A DNA stretch of 64,000 nucleotides from Alteromonas sp. KUL42 (lineage in GTDB: Bacteria > Pseudomonadota > Gammaproteobacteria > Enterobacterales > Alteromonadaceae): assembly GCF_006538325.1 (NCBI RefSeq), contig NZ_BJKK01000006.1, positions 169,208 to 233,207 on the forward strand. The letters run 5' to 3'. Made by a program: the position numbers and the translations under genes. This document shows, piece by piece, positions 22,881 to 31,254 of the stretch. Position 1 is the first letter of the stretch. Every line of letters begins with the position of its first letter. The notes beneath the pieces are model-generated. The model had not been told where the DNA came from. It saw only the letters and a list, made by a program, of their open reading frames with translations, and searched no databases.

Positions 22881-22960
22881 TTGAAAATCCGCGAGTCCCT
22901 GGTTCGATCCCAGGTTGAGGCACCATCATTAAAGGCCTTGCAGAAATGCAAGGCCTTTTT
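22881..22960 (+). repeat. Right copy of 80-bp direct repeat (tRNA-Phe 3' half plus terminator)
   Basis: Begins in the anticodon loop with TTGAAAATCCGCG, continues through the T arm and the GAGGCACCA end, and includes a hairpin terminator AAGGCCTTGCA GAAA TGCAAGGCCTTTTT. Five differences from the intact gene, two of them in the 3' arm (CCCAGGTTGAGG instead of CCCGGGTCGAGG). No D arm or acceptor 5' strand precedes it, so it is not a functional tRNA. Confidence 0.85.
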
Positions 22961-23004
22961 CAATCTCAGTATTAAAACCACCGACCGTGTCGGTGCCAGT
23001 GCCT

Positions 23005-23065
23005 GGCGCGTTACAATCCCGTCTGGCACCATCATTAGAGGCCTTGCAGAAATACGAGGCCTTTT
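23005..23065 (+). repeat. Second tRNA 3'-end remnant with terminator
   Basis: GGCGCGTTACAATCCCG (identical to 13711-13727) is followed by TCTGGCACCATCATTAGAGGCCTTGCAGAAATACGAGGCCTTTT written here in parts: a GGCACCAT acceptor-like end and then a third, diverged copy of the tRNA-Phe terminator hairpin. Together with 22881-22960 it shows that tRNA-end-plus-terminator modules were tandemly repeated here. Confidence 0.7.
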
Positions 23066-23150
23066 CTTGTTTCAACCACTGTAAACGTTTTGCTGTTTCA
23101 TCATCTTCCACTGTGAGGTATTGTTCTTAGATATCGAAGGAGATGCTGTT

Positions 23151-24494
23151 ATGAAAAAAACAATGAGAGCGGGTTTGTGCTTGGTAATGCTGGGGCTTGG
23201 CAGTGGCATAGTGCAGGCTGAATCAGTTGAAGTGAAAAAAGCTGTACAGGATGATATTCCTCAGCTCATGAACATGTACAAGTACTTGCATGCTAACCCC
23301 GAGTTAAGTGGTTATGAAGTGAAAACCGCAGCATTTCTCGCGAATAAGGCCAGAGAACTTGGCTTTGAGGTGACTGAAAACGTGGGGGGTACGGGTGTTG
23401 TAGCGGTACTTGAAAATGGTGAAGGGCCTGTAGTGTTAATTCGTGCTGATATGGACGGATTACCTGTGGTAGAGCAAACCGGATTGCCTTTCGCTTCAAC
23501 GGTTACCGCTACTACTGATGAGGGCGTAGAGTCTGGCGTAATGCATGCGTGTGCCCACGATACTCATATGTCTGGTTGGTATGGCACAGCAAAACAACTT
23601 GTGAAGTTTAAAACACAATGGTCGGGCACCGTTGTTATGATTTTGCAGCCTGCCGAAGAACGCGGCAAGGGCGCGCGGGATATGCTCGCTGATGGCCTTT
23701 ATGAACGTTTTCCAAAACCTGATTACGCCTTTGCTTTTCACAACTCGGCAGCAATTCCAGCAGGGGTGATTGGCTATACTCCTGGTTATACCTTTGCCAA
23801 CGTGGATAGCGTGGACATTATCGTTAAAGGTATTGGTGGTCATGGCGCTTATCCGCAGGCTACGAAAGATCCGGTCGTACTTGGCAGTCGCATTGTATCG
23901 TCGTTGCAAACATTAGTGAGCCGAGAGTTGGATCCTCTCGACTCAGCGGTTGTTACGGTCGGTAGTTTTATCGGCGGTTCGAAGCACAATATTATTTCAG
24001 ACAAAGCAACGTTGTTGCTAACGGTAAGAAGTTACTCAGATGCATCACGCCAACAGTTATTAGACGGTATAGCGCGAATTGCCAGAGGGGAAGGTATTGC
24101 CGCTGGGCTATCAGATGACATGCTGCCTGAAGTTATTATTAAAGATGAATATACGCCTGCGGCATTTAATAACCCTGAATTCGCTGAGGAAATGGCGACG
24201 TATTTTAAATCAAAGCTGGGTGAAGAGATGGTAGTCAAGCAACCTCCGACTATGGCAGGAGAAGATTTTGCTCGCTATTACCGAGCTGACAAGTCGATTA
24301 AAAGCCTGCTGTTCTGGGTTGGTGGCGTACCGAAAGAAAGCTGGGAAGCTGCGCAACGTGGTGAGAAACCTTTGCCGTCGTTACACAGCCCGTTTTGGGC
24401 TCCAGATGCTGAGAAAGTAATAACTACAGCAACGGAAGCCTTAACGTTGGCAACCATGAAGGTGCTGTCAAAACCGAGTAAGGAAAAGAAATGA
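23151..24494 (+). CDS. M20-family amidohydrolase/metallopeptidase, exported
   Basis: A 447-residue zinc hydrolase of the M20D type (hippurate/N-acyl-amino-acid hydrolase-like). The ATG at 23151 follows AAGGAGATG at good spacing and starts a signal peptide (MKKTMRAGLCLVML to VQAES), so the enzyme acts in the periplasm; a longer frame begins at 23121. Metal ligands and catalytic residues are in HACAHDTHMSGWYGTA, the Glu pair in PAEERGKGA, and the dimerisation-domain GIGGHGAYPQATKDP, with a final His in LPSLHSPFW. It releases an acyl or indole-type group from amino acids; the substrate is not evident. The next gene overlaps its stop by four bases. Confidence 0.9.
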   Translation: MKKTMRAGLCLVMLGLGSGIVQAESVEVKKAVQDDIPQLMNMYKYLHANPELSGYEVKTAAFLANKARELGFEVTENVGGTGVVAVLENGEGPVVLIRADMDGLPVVEQTGLPFASTVTATTDEGVESGVMHACAHDTHMSGWYGTAKQLVKFKTQWSGTVVMILQPAEERGKGARDMLADGLYERFPKPDYAFAFHNSAAIPAGVIGYTPGYTFANVDSVDIIVKGIGGHGAYPQATKDPVVLGSRIVSSLQTLVSRELDPLDSAVVTVGSFIGGSKHNIISDKATLLLTVRSYSDASRQQLLDGIARIARGEGIAAGLSDDMLPEVIIKDEYTPAAFNNPEFAEEMATYFKSKLGEEMVVKQPPTMAGEDFARYYRADKSIKSLLFWVGGVPKESWEAAQRGEKPLPSLHSPFWAPDAEKVITTATEALTLATMKVLSKPSKEKK

Positions 24495-24904
24495 ACACGT
24501 CTACTATCACTCGTCGTCAATTTTTAGCCAGTGCTGGTGCAGCAGTTGCGCTTACAGCGTTGCCTACTCAAGCCGAAACACAAGCTTCTCTTCCTAGTGT
24601 TATTCATACGGTATTTTTTTGGTTGAAAGACCCTACATCCCAAAGCGACAAAGAACAGCTTATCGCTGGCTTAAAGGAATTGGCTGCCATTCCTCAAGTT
24701 AAGTCACTGCACGTAGGCGTTCCAGCTTCAACACAAGAACGTGATGTTATTGATAGCAGCTATCACGTATCGGAAATGATGATGTTTGAAAGTGTAGAGG
24801 CACAAAATCAATATCAGGTGCATCCGCTACATGTAAAGTTTGTTGAAAACTATGCTCACCTTTGGGAGCGAGTGGTGGTTTATGACTCGGTGACAGCAGG
24901 CTAA
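24491..24904 (+). CDS. Exported Dabb-domain (stress-responsive alpha/beta barrel) protein
   Basis: A 137-residue protein with a Tat-type signal (TITRRQFLASAGAAVAL) and a mature part that is a single dimeric alpha-beta barrel domain, beginning VIHTVFFWLKDP and with HVGVPASTQERDVIDSSYHVSEMMMFE. Dabb proteins are small ligand-binding or catalytic barrels. The ATGA overlap with the M20 gene implies translational coupling and possibly a shared substrate. Function unknown. Confidence 0.85.
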   Translation: MNTSTITRRQFLASAGAAVALTALPTQAETQASLPSVIHTVFFWLKDPTSQSDKEQLIAGLKELAAIPQVKSLHVGVPASTQERDVIDSSYHVSEMMMFESVEAQNQYQVHPLHVKFVENYAHLWERVVVYDSVTAG

Positions 24905-24949
24905 CGCGTGTCGTTACCATTAAAATTTATCATTTCACTTTTTCACAAT

Positions 24950-24986
24950 AAAGTCTGAATATTGAGCAAGATTTTAGGCTTTTTTA
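24950..24986 (+). terminator. Terminator after the M20-Dabb pair
   Basis: AAAGTCTGAA and TTTTAGGCTTT pair along about ten positions when G-U pairs are allowed, followed by TTTTTATTT. It ends about 14 bases before the next start codon. Confidence 0.6.
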
Positions 24987-24999
24987 TTTCGGACTTTTT

Positions 25000-26085
25000 A
25001 TGTCATTGGTTACTTCATCAATGGATAACGCGTTAGGTTTACCTGAGCAATTTACCTCGTTATTACATGCATTTATGCGCCAACCAAGTGTGGTTGGCAA
25101 CGAGCATGCATTCTTTCGTGTGTTACAGCGTGAACTGGAAGAGCGCGGTGCCTCGGTTACGTGGTATGAAGGGTTATTAGTTGCACAAGGAAGTAAACCC
25201 GACCAATTCTATTTATCGGCCCATATTGATAGACATGGGCTGGTTTGTACTGGCCCCAATGAATTCCAATATGCGGCGTTTGTAGCGGGTGCCCGTTCAG
25301 ACTTACTGGGTAACTCGGTATCAGAACAGTTGATGAACAAAATTGTTGGTAGGTTTCAAGGAGAAAAAGTTTACGCTTATGAACCTTGGTCTGGCAGCTA
25401 TCGCGGTGCAGGCTATATTGAATCTGCCAGTGTATGTGAGTTTCGAAATAACCTTATTTTCTCTTTAAAGGGTTTAGAGCATTTGGTAGCCGGTACGCCT
25501 GTAGCGTTTAACGATCACCTTTCTGTCGCAGACGATTTTGTTGTTGGTCAGTTAGATAACGTATTAACAGCAGCCGTGTTAGTGTATTTATTTGAACTCG
25601 GTTTTGAAGGGACTGCGTTTTTTACTGCTCAAGAAGAGGCGGGTAAAAGTTGGCGCTATTTACTTGAATGGTTTAGGCGTTTTGGTGGCCAAACAAACCA
25701 GTTGATTGTGGTAGATACAAGCCCTTTTGACACTAATGAATTAGCGGCTGAACAAGATTTGGTGTTAAGGAATAAAGACGCCAATGCTAAGTTTAACGTT
25801 GAGTTAACTCAAAAACTGGCTCAACTGTGTTCAGATATGGGCTATAAAACCCTGTTTAAAGATGAGTATGTAGAACAAAAAAATGCATTAAAACCTGCTG
25901 ATGAGACACCAACATCATTAGGCTCAACAGAATTAGGGCGCATTATTGCGGCTTCGTCAGGGCTGGTGGACGGCACAACACTGCAAATTCCTAGCAGCGG
26001 TTATCATACTATGCATGAATCGGCGCCCATTAAATCTGTTATGGCATTCATTCAATTATTAACGAAGATGATTGTGCCAAAATAG
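25000..26085 (+). CDS. M42/M20-like zinc aminopeptidase family protein
   Basis: A 361-residue cytosolic protein resembling M42 aminopeptidases. Candidate metal ligands appear in order: His in SAHIDRHG, Asp in VGQLDNVLTAAVL, the Glu pair in FFTAQEEAGKSW, Asp in VVDTSPFD, and His in SGYHTMHESAP near the C-terminus. An insert between about 60 and 170 corresponds to the lid/PDZ-like domain of the family. These enzymes trim peptides. The start follows a terminator, so it is a single-gene unit, closed by a strong hairpin. Confidence 0.82.
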   Translation: MSLVTSSMDNALGLPEQFTSLLHAFMRQPSVVGNEHAFFRVLQRELEERGASVTWYEGLLVAQGSKPDQFYLSAHIDRHGLVCTGPNEFQYAAFVAGARSDLLGNSVSEQLMNKIVGRFQGEKVYAYEPWSGSYRGAGYIESASVCEFRNNLIFSLKGLEHLVAGTPVAFNDHLSVADDFVVGQLDNVLTAAVLVYLFELGFEGTAFFTAQEEAGKSWRYLLEWFRRFGGQTNQLIVVDTSPFDTNELAAEQDLVLRNKDANAKFNVELTQKLAQLCSDMGYKTLFKDEYVEQKNALKPADETPTSLGSTELGRIIAASSGLVDGTTLQIPSSGYHTMHESAPIKSVMAFIQLLTKMIVPK

Positions 26086-26105
26086 AGTGCTTATTCTATG
26101 AATTA

Positions 26106-26136
26106 CAAAAGCTTAAGAAGAGTTCTTAAGCTTTTG
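26106..26136 (+). terminator. Terminator after the M42-like gene
   Basis: A perfect 14-bp stem CAAAAGCTTAAGAA / TTCTTAAGCTTTTG with a 3-nt loop. The T run is short and part of the stem. Confidence 0.75.
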
Positions 26137-26264
26137 TTAGAGGCCAATCAGGCAAACAACCTTCATGTTCAATCAACTAAAGGACTATCATAAAATTGAC
26201 AGTTCGTTTTTTGACCACTATAAAATACTGTGAGGAATAAAATTAAAATAAACTTAAGGGAATA

Positions 26265-29200
26265 ATGATGAATTTTTCAAAAGGGATTTTCTCGAGCCGC
26301 GTTTTTGCAATTCTCTCCTTACTTACTTTCTCGTCTAGTGTTTACGCGTCAATTCCTCAGGCAGGTGGTTGCTCTACGAAAATATTGTTTAAGACCGTTC
26401 CTGACCTCAACAATACATCAATCTCTAGCCATTCTGTTTTACAGCAATTTACAAAGCAGTTTGGAGAAAGCCAGTCGTTGTATCCAAGCAGAATGGTCAG
26501 TAAAGTGGCAGAACGCCAGCGTTCAATTATTAAAAGTAAACTCAAAGAAAAACAACATAATTGGTCAAGTGGCTTAATTGAATCGGAAGTACTAAATCAC
26601 ATCCAAATATTAACGCCAAGTACAGAACTAGATTGTAAATCTATCTTGAAAGCTTTACGCAATAGCCCTTCGATAGAGTATGCGTTACCTAAACCATCCT
26701 ATAATACTTGGCAGTCTGTCCCTCGTGTAAATGACGAATTTTTTTCTCAGCAGTGGTCACTAGATGCTATGGCTATAGATGTCGCGTGGGAAAAGTCTAT
26801 GGGAGAGGATGTTGTAGTTGCAGTACTGGATACTGGGATAGATATTAATCATCCAGATCTTGCTGACAATATTTACAAAATACCGGGTGAAATTCCAGAA
26901 AATGGCATCGACGATGATGGCAATGGATATATTGATGATGTTTACGGTTGGAATTTCAACACTCAAAGTAATGATGTTTCCGATAACAACGGTCATGGCA
27001 CCGCTGTAGCTGGAATTATAGGCGCAGTGAGCAATAATGCATCCGGCATTGCCGGCGTGTCACCCAGTGTGAAAATTCTGCCATCTGTTGGTTTTACTAT
27101 TGCTGTGCCCTATGCCGTGGCAAATGGTGCTGACGTAATTAACCTAAGTGGAGGGATAGAGAAAGGACAGCTTAGTGAAGAAGACTTTTCTGCTAGGATT
27201 TTATTTGAGAAAGATATTTTGTCTGCGGCAGAGGCATCAGGTGTCACCGTGATAAAAGCTGCTGGGAACAGCAGTTCTAGCATTGAGCAAGCGCTACCAC
27301 CTAAGGTTCCTTATGGTATTACTGTTTCTGCTATGGAAAAGTCATATGATGAATCGGAACAGCAATTCATAGAGAATAAATACGAACCAGCGTCTTATAG
27401 TAACTTTGGTTATGGAGTCGATGTAACTGCCCCCGCGGGAGATAATTATTCAGATTTTTATGGTCGCGGTGTTTTGACATCTGGTCCATCATCACTTGAT
27501 TTGTTTCAGTCTATAACAGGAAGTGACAACGGCACTTATTATCACTTCATCGGTACTTCTGCAGCGGCGCCTCATGTTACGGGGCTTGCCGCAATACTTA
27601 AATCTCTTAATCCTCAATGGTCCCCGGAAAATATTAGGCAAGCTCTAAGGCAATCTGCTGTGAGCGTATATGAAAATGAGATTAACTACTATGGTAAAGG
27701 CTTAGTAAGTGGAAGTGTCGTTGACTTTAGCTCAGTGGGAGAATCTCGTATTACCAACCCGATGACGGGAGATGTCGTTCAACAAATACTCTCAATTCAA
27801 GGCGTCGCCAATAGTCAGGATTTCAAATCTTGGTACCTGAAAATACAATCGGCTGATCAACAGATACTTTTTGAAGAAACTAGCGATAAGGCTAGTCATA
27901 ATTCTGAAGAACTGGCTCAACTGGATACCTTACAGCTAGCGGAAGGAAAGGCAACTCTCAGTTTGGAAGTTGAAGATGATAGCGGTATTACCTTTGATGA
28001 TGTCATAAGTATTCTTGTAGATGACATCAGTTTTTCTCTCAATGCTCCATATAGAGTAAAAACTGGAGATTCGTTAAATACTAGCATTGCAATAAGTGAG
28101 GGGAATACTACATATCCTTTTGAGTATTTTGAAATAGTCGCGACGAAAGTCGATGACTCAGCTACTTCAGAGATAACACTGATACGCGAAGAGAGCTTCC
28201 CTAGTGGGGGGCGCAAATTACTCGACATCGATACCAGTAGCTTAAGTAGTGGCGAGTATCAATTACAACTTAAAGTACAATACAAGAACTCGTTAAAAAT
28301 AGAATCACAAAAGATCGTTGTAGATGACGCGCTATTGTGGAGTAAAAAGTTGGATGCGAGCCCTTATGCACTACATGTTGCTGATTTGAATAGTGATGGT
28401 ACCAATGAAATTGTCTTTGTCACGTCTGGAACATTTTCAACGCCGAGCATGATTTATGTTACTGATTATCAAGGTAATATTCTTCCGGGATGGCCGGTTG
28501 AACTATTCTCTAGCAGTAATAACTTTGCCCTGGCAGATATCGACAACGATGAACAGCTTGATGTTGTGATAACGGGTGCTAGTACTAGTTTAGATGCCAC
28601 ACCTAGTTTGTTTGCTTTTGATGTAAACGCGGAGATTCTAACTGGTTTTCCCAAGTCCATAGGTGGAGGGTTTCATAATACATATGTTGCGGTTGAAGAT
28701 ATTTCTCATTCTTCAAATAAAGAAATTATCGTTTTAGGCAATCAAAACGATTCCTTACAAGCTAGAGTTCACGTTTTTAGTAACGCTGGAGATATAGTAG
28801 ACGGATGGCCAGTAGATCTTACATTGTCTGAGGATGCCAGTTTTGGCGGAGAGTATGGATACAGTATGGCAATCGCTGATTTAGACTTTGACGGGCTTTA
28901 CGAAATTTACGTCAAATCTGGATTGTGGAAAACGGAATCAAAAGTGTGGGCACTAGATCACTCTGGTGAGATCAAAGCTGGTTTTCCAGCATCACTTTAC
29001 GAGAATGATAACTCTTCTACAATTCCCGTTTATATCTCAGCGTACGTTGAGCCTAATGATGAAAACACGGGTATCTATTTATCTTCTTTTTACATAAATT
29101 CACATGGTGTTGTTACAGATATATCAAGCCAATCTAGTGAGTTAGACGCATCTTTTTCCGTAGCACTTGCAGACATAAATAACGACAAACAGCCAGAAAG

Positions 29201-30737
29201 AATTATGTTTGTTCGAGATGGCTTTTTGCCTGAGTTAGATGCATTTTATAAACAGCATTTCGATATTACTACTTTTTTCGCTAGTCAAAATTTGGTTTCA
29301 ACGACGTTGTCTGGTGATGTTTTAGGTACTTCAAGTAATAGTCCTCTAAGTGTCAACTACAATGTTTTTCATACTGAAAACTTAACACCAGTTGTAGCTG
29401 ATCTCGACAATGATGAAGAGGTGGAGTTTATTGTATCTGGAAAAGACATTCAGGTTTGGCGTGAAGATGGCAGCCTATGGAATAATTTTCAACGGGAAGG
29501 GTGTGACGTTGAGGACAGTTTTCCATTTAGACTTCAAGTACATGATTTAACCGGAGATAAGCATCCAGAAATTATTGCCCATGGGTGTGGCAACGTAACT
29601 GTTTGGAGTTTTCAGTCTGAGGAACTTGGAAAGGTTCAGTGGAATTCAGTGAATGTAAATACTGCCAACACGGGTACGTTCCAAAACTCATCTAGTCAAA
29701 CAAATTTTGTTATGTTTGATTACGATGGAGACAGTATTGCAGACATTACAGTTAGACGACCTTCGGCGGGATATCAATTTATCAAACGCTCAAGCGATGG
29801 TGAAATAGAACGAACATTCTTTGGTGCCAATGCGACAGATGTTCCAATTTCAGGAGATTTTGATGGCGATAAAATAGCTGATATTGCGATATTTAGGAGT
29901 AGTGAAGGTAATTGGATCGTAAGAAACTCTTCAAACGGGAACATATCGAGATTCTATTTTGGAGACAAACCTGGCGATATTCCTATACCTGCTGACTATG
30001 ATGGTGACGGAATAACGGATTTGGGGATATATCGAAACAGTAATAATGAGGGCACTTGGATAATTCGCCCTTCTTCAGATGAAAGTAATTATAGGTATTT
30101 CGTTTTTGGAAATCGTACAGGTGATATTCCTGTTCCTGCTGATTATGATGGTGATGGTAAGGCTGATATTGCGATTCGTCGTCCCGAGTATGGACAATGG
30201 ATTTTGAGAAAAAGTAGTAGTCCAAATCAAATAGAGCGTATTTCATTTGGCTCTGAGAAAGATGATATTGCGGTACCTGGAGACTATGACGGTGATGGAA
30301 TAGACGATGTGGCCGTGCGTAGACCGAATGTTGGCATGTGGTTCATTCGTTACTCATCAAATAACGAGATATATCGGCTTTTCTTTGGCGCAAAAGCTTC
30401 AGATATTCCTGCTCCAGCCGACTATGATGGTGATGGCAAGACAGATTTGGCCTTTCGGCGTCCAGCAGTCGGCCAAATAATTGTTGCTGAAAGTGGTGAT
30501 AATTTTAGATTTGTGAGAATGGCCTTTGGAAATTCAACGGATATTGCGCATGCATATCCAGTTGAAGAGCGAATGAAAGTTGTCAATCTGCAAAACAGCA
30601 CAACTTTCGATGGGAAGTCTGATACTCAGATTGATTTTACTTTGATAAAAGAGCGATATGTAAAGCTTGAACAACTAAATCAACAGGAACACAAAGAAAT
30701 ATTTAAGATAGAGATAACTAACTTAAAGGACGATTGA
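26265..30737 (+). CDS. Secreted subtilisin-like protease (S8) with FG-GAP/VCBS repeats
   Basis: A 1490-residue secreted serine protease. A signal peptide (to VYAS) is followed by a propeptide to about residue 150 and the S8 catalytic domain with Asp189 in VAVLDTGIDINHPDL, His244 in NNGHGTAVAGI and Ser432 in GTSAAAPHVTG. Residues about 500-690 look like beta-sandwich domains. From about 700 there are integrin-like FG-GAP elements (VADLNSDGTNEIVFV, ADIDNDEQLDVVI). The last third has six regular units of about 47 residues, each with D[YF]DGDxxxD[IVL], likely calcium sites of a beta-propeller. The ATG pair at 26265/26268 follows TAAGGG. Probably digests extracellular protein or is cell-surface bound. 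Confidence 0.88.
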   Translation: MMNFSKGIFSSRVFAILSLLTFSSSVYASIPQAGGCSTKILFKTVPDLNNTSISSHSVLQQFTKQFGESQSLYPSRMVSKVAERQRSIIKSKLKEKQHNWSSGLIESEVLNHIQILTPSTELDCKSILKALRNSPSIEYALPKPSYNTWQSVPRVNDEFFSQQWSLDAMAIDVAWEKSMGEDVVVAVLDTGIDINHPDLADNIYKIPGEIPENGIDDDGNGYIDDVYGWNFNTQSNDVSDNNGHGTAVAGIIGAVSNNASGIAGVSPSVKILPSVGFTIAVPYAVANGADVINLSGGIEKGQLSEEDFSARILFEKDILSAAEASGVTVIKAAGNSSSSIEQALPPKVPYGITVSAMEKSYDESEQQFIENKYEPASYSNFGYGVDVTAPAGDNYSDFYGRGVLTSGPSSLDLFQSITGSDNGTYYHFIGTSAAAPHVTGLAAILKSLNPQWSPENIRQALRQSAVSVYENEINYYGKGLVSGSVVDFSSVGESRITNPMTGDVVQQILSIQGVANSQDFKSWYLKIQSADQQILFEETSDKASHNSEELAQLDTLQLAEGKATLSLEVEDDSGITFDDVISILVDDISFSLNAPYRVKTGDSLNTSIAISEGNTTYPFEYFEIVATKVDDSATSEITLIREESFPSGGRKLLDIDTSSLSSGEYQLQLKVQYKNSLKIESQKIVVDDALLWSKKLDASPYALHVADLNSDGTNEIVFVTSGTFSTPSMIYVTDYQGNILPGWPVELFSSSNNFALADIDNDEQLDVVITGASTSLDATPSLFAFDVNAEILTGFPKSIGGGFHNTYVAVEDISHSSNKEIIVLGNQNDSLQARVHVFSNAGDIVDGWPVDLTLSEDASFGGEYGYSMAIADLDFDGLYEIYVKSGLWKTESKVWALDHSGEIKAGFPASLYENDNSSTIPVYISAYVEPNDENTGIYLSSFYINSHGVVTDISSQSSELDASFSVALADINNDKQPERIMFVRDGFLPELDAFYKQHFDITTFFASQNLVSTTLSGDVLGTSSNSPLSVNYNVFHTENLTPVVADLDNDEEVEFIVSGKDIQVWREDGSLWNNFQREGCDVEDSFPFRLQVHDLTGDKHPEIIAHGCGNVTVWSFQSEELGKVQWNSVNVNTANTGTFQNSSSQTNFVMFDYDGDSIADITVRRPSAGYQFIKRSSDGEIERTFFGANATDVPISGDFDGDKIADIAIFRSSEGNWIVRNSSNGNISRFYFGDKPGDIPIPADYDGDGITDLGIYRNSNNEGTWIIRPSSDESNYRYFVFGNRTGDIPVPADYDGDGKADIAIRRPEYGQWILRKSSSPNQIERISFGSEKDDIAVPGDYDGDGIDDVAVRRPNVGMWFIRYSSNNEIYRLFFGAKASDIPAPADYDGDGKTDLAFRRPAVGQIIVAESGDNFRFVRMAFGNSTDIAHAYPVEERMKVVNLQNSTTFDGKSDTQIDFTLIKERYVKLEQLNQQEHKEIFKIEITNLKDD

Positions 30738-30900
30738 TTGTATCGTTTAGTATAAATATCGAGTTTTACTTATTACTACGTATCGTTTGCAACATCATGT
30801 AATGGTGATTAGCTGCTATATTTTTAAAGGACTAGGAAGTCGTTGGGTTTTACACTATGCGATTAAGTATAAGAACGATGATGATTTATCGAGGGCAAGC

Positions 30901-31242
30901 ATGAAGCGATCTAGCGCGTTACTAACGGTATCACTTTTTATTTTGCTTACCTTTTTACCCTCTTTTAGGGTAATGGCAAGCGGTGGGTTTGAGCCTAGCA
31001 AACGTATTTGTTTGAATGTAGACAAAGAAATTTCTCGAGTAAGTGATGAAGTGGGTATGGCCACATCGAATATTCAGAAGTCATGGCTACTTCGACAATT
31101 AACTGCACTTGAAACCAAGCGCTCTTCATGCAGCATCAATGGATTTGGTGCAGTTCAAGCAGAAAACTGTCAAGCCATTCTCATTTGTTCTAGCCCAACA
31201 AAAAGCCGGCAACTTCGGGCCGGCTTTTACACATCACACTAA
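30901..31242 (+). CDS. Small exported protein of unknown function
   Basis: A 113-residue protein starting MKRSSALLTVSLFILLTFLP, a signal peptide ending near VMASGG. The mature part has five cysteines (ICLN, SSCS, ENCQ, LICSS) that could form disulphides. I prefer this ATG over the longer frame from 30787 because it starts the signal peptide. The last codons run through the hairpin terminator of the convergent receptor gene, so the natural end may have been lost. No family recognised. Confidence 0.55.
   Translation: MKRSSALLTVSLFILLTFLPSFRVMASGGFEPSKRICLNVDKEISRVSDEVGMATSNIQKSWLLRQLTALETKRSSCSINGFGAVQAENCQAILICSSPTKSRQLRAGFYTSH
31199..31227 (-). terminator. Terminator of the receptor gene at 31255-33513
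   Basis: AAAAGCCGGC and GCCGGCTTTT form a strong stem around AACTTCGG. On the minus strand it is followed by TTTTTG and lies 27 bases after the receptor stop. It sits inside the last codons of the convergent small gene. Confidence 0.8.
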
Positions 31243-31254
31243 GTTTTTAGGACT

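Noticed and set aside
22881..23084. 67-residue open frame across the right tRNA repeat
   Set aside because: It consists of tRNA-end and terminator repeats; the similarity to the left side is at the DNA level.
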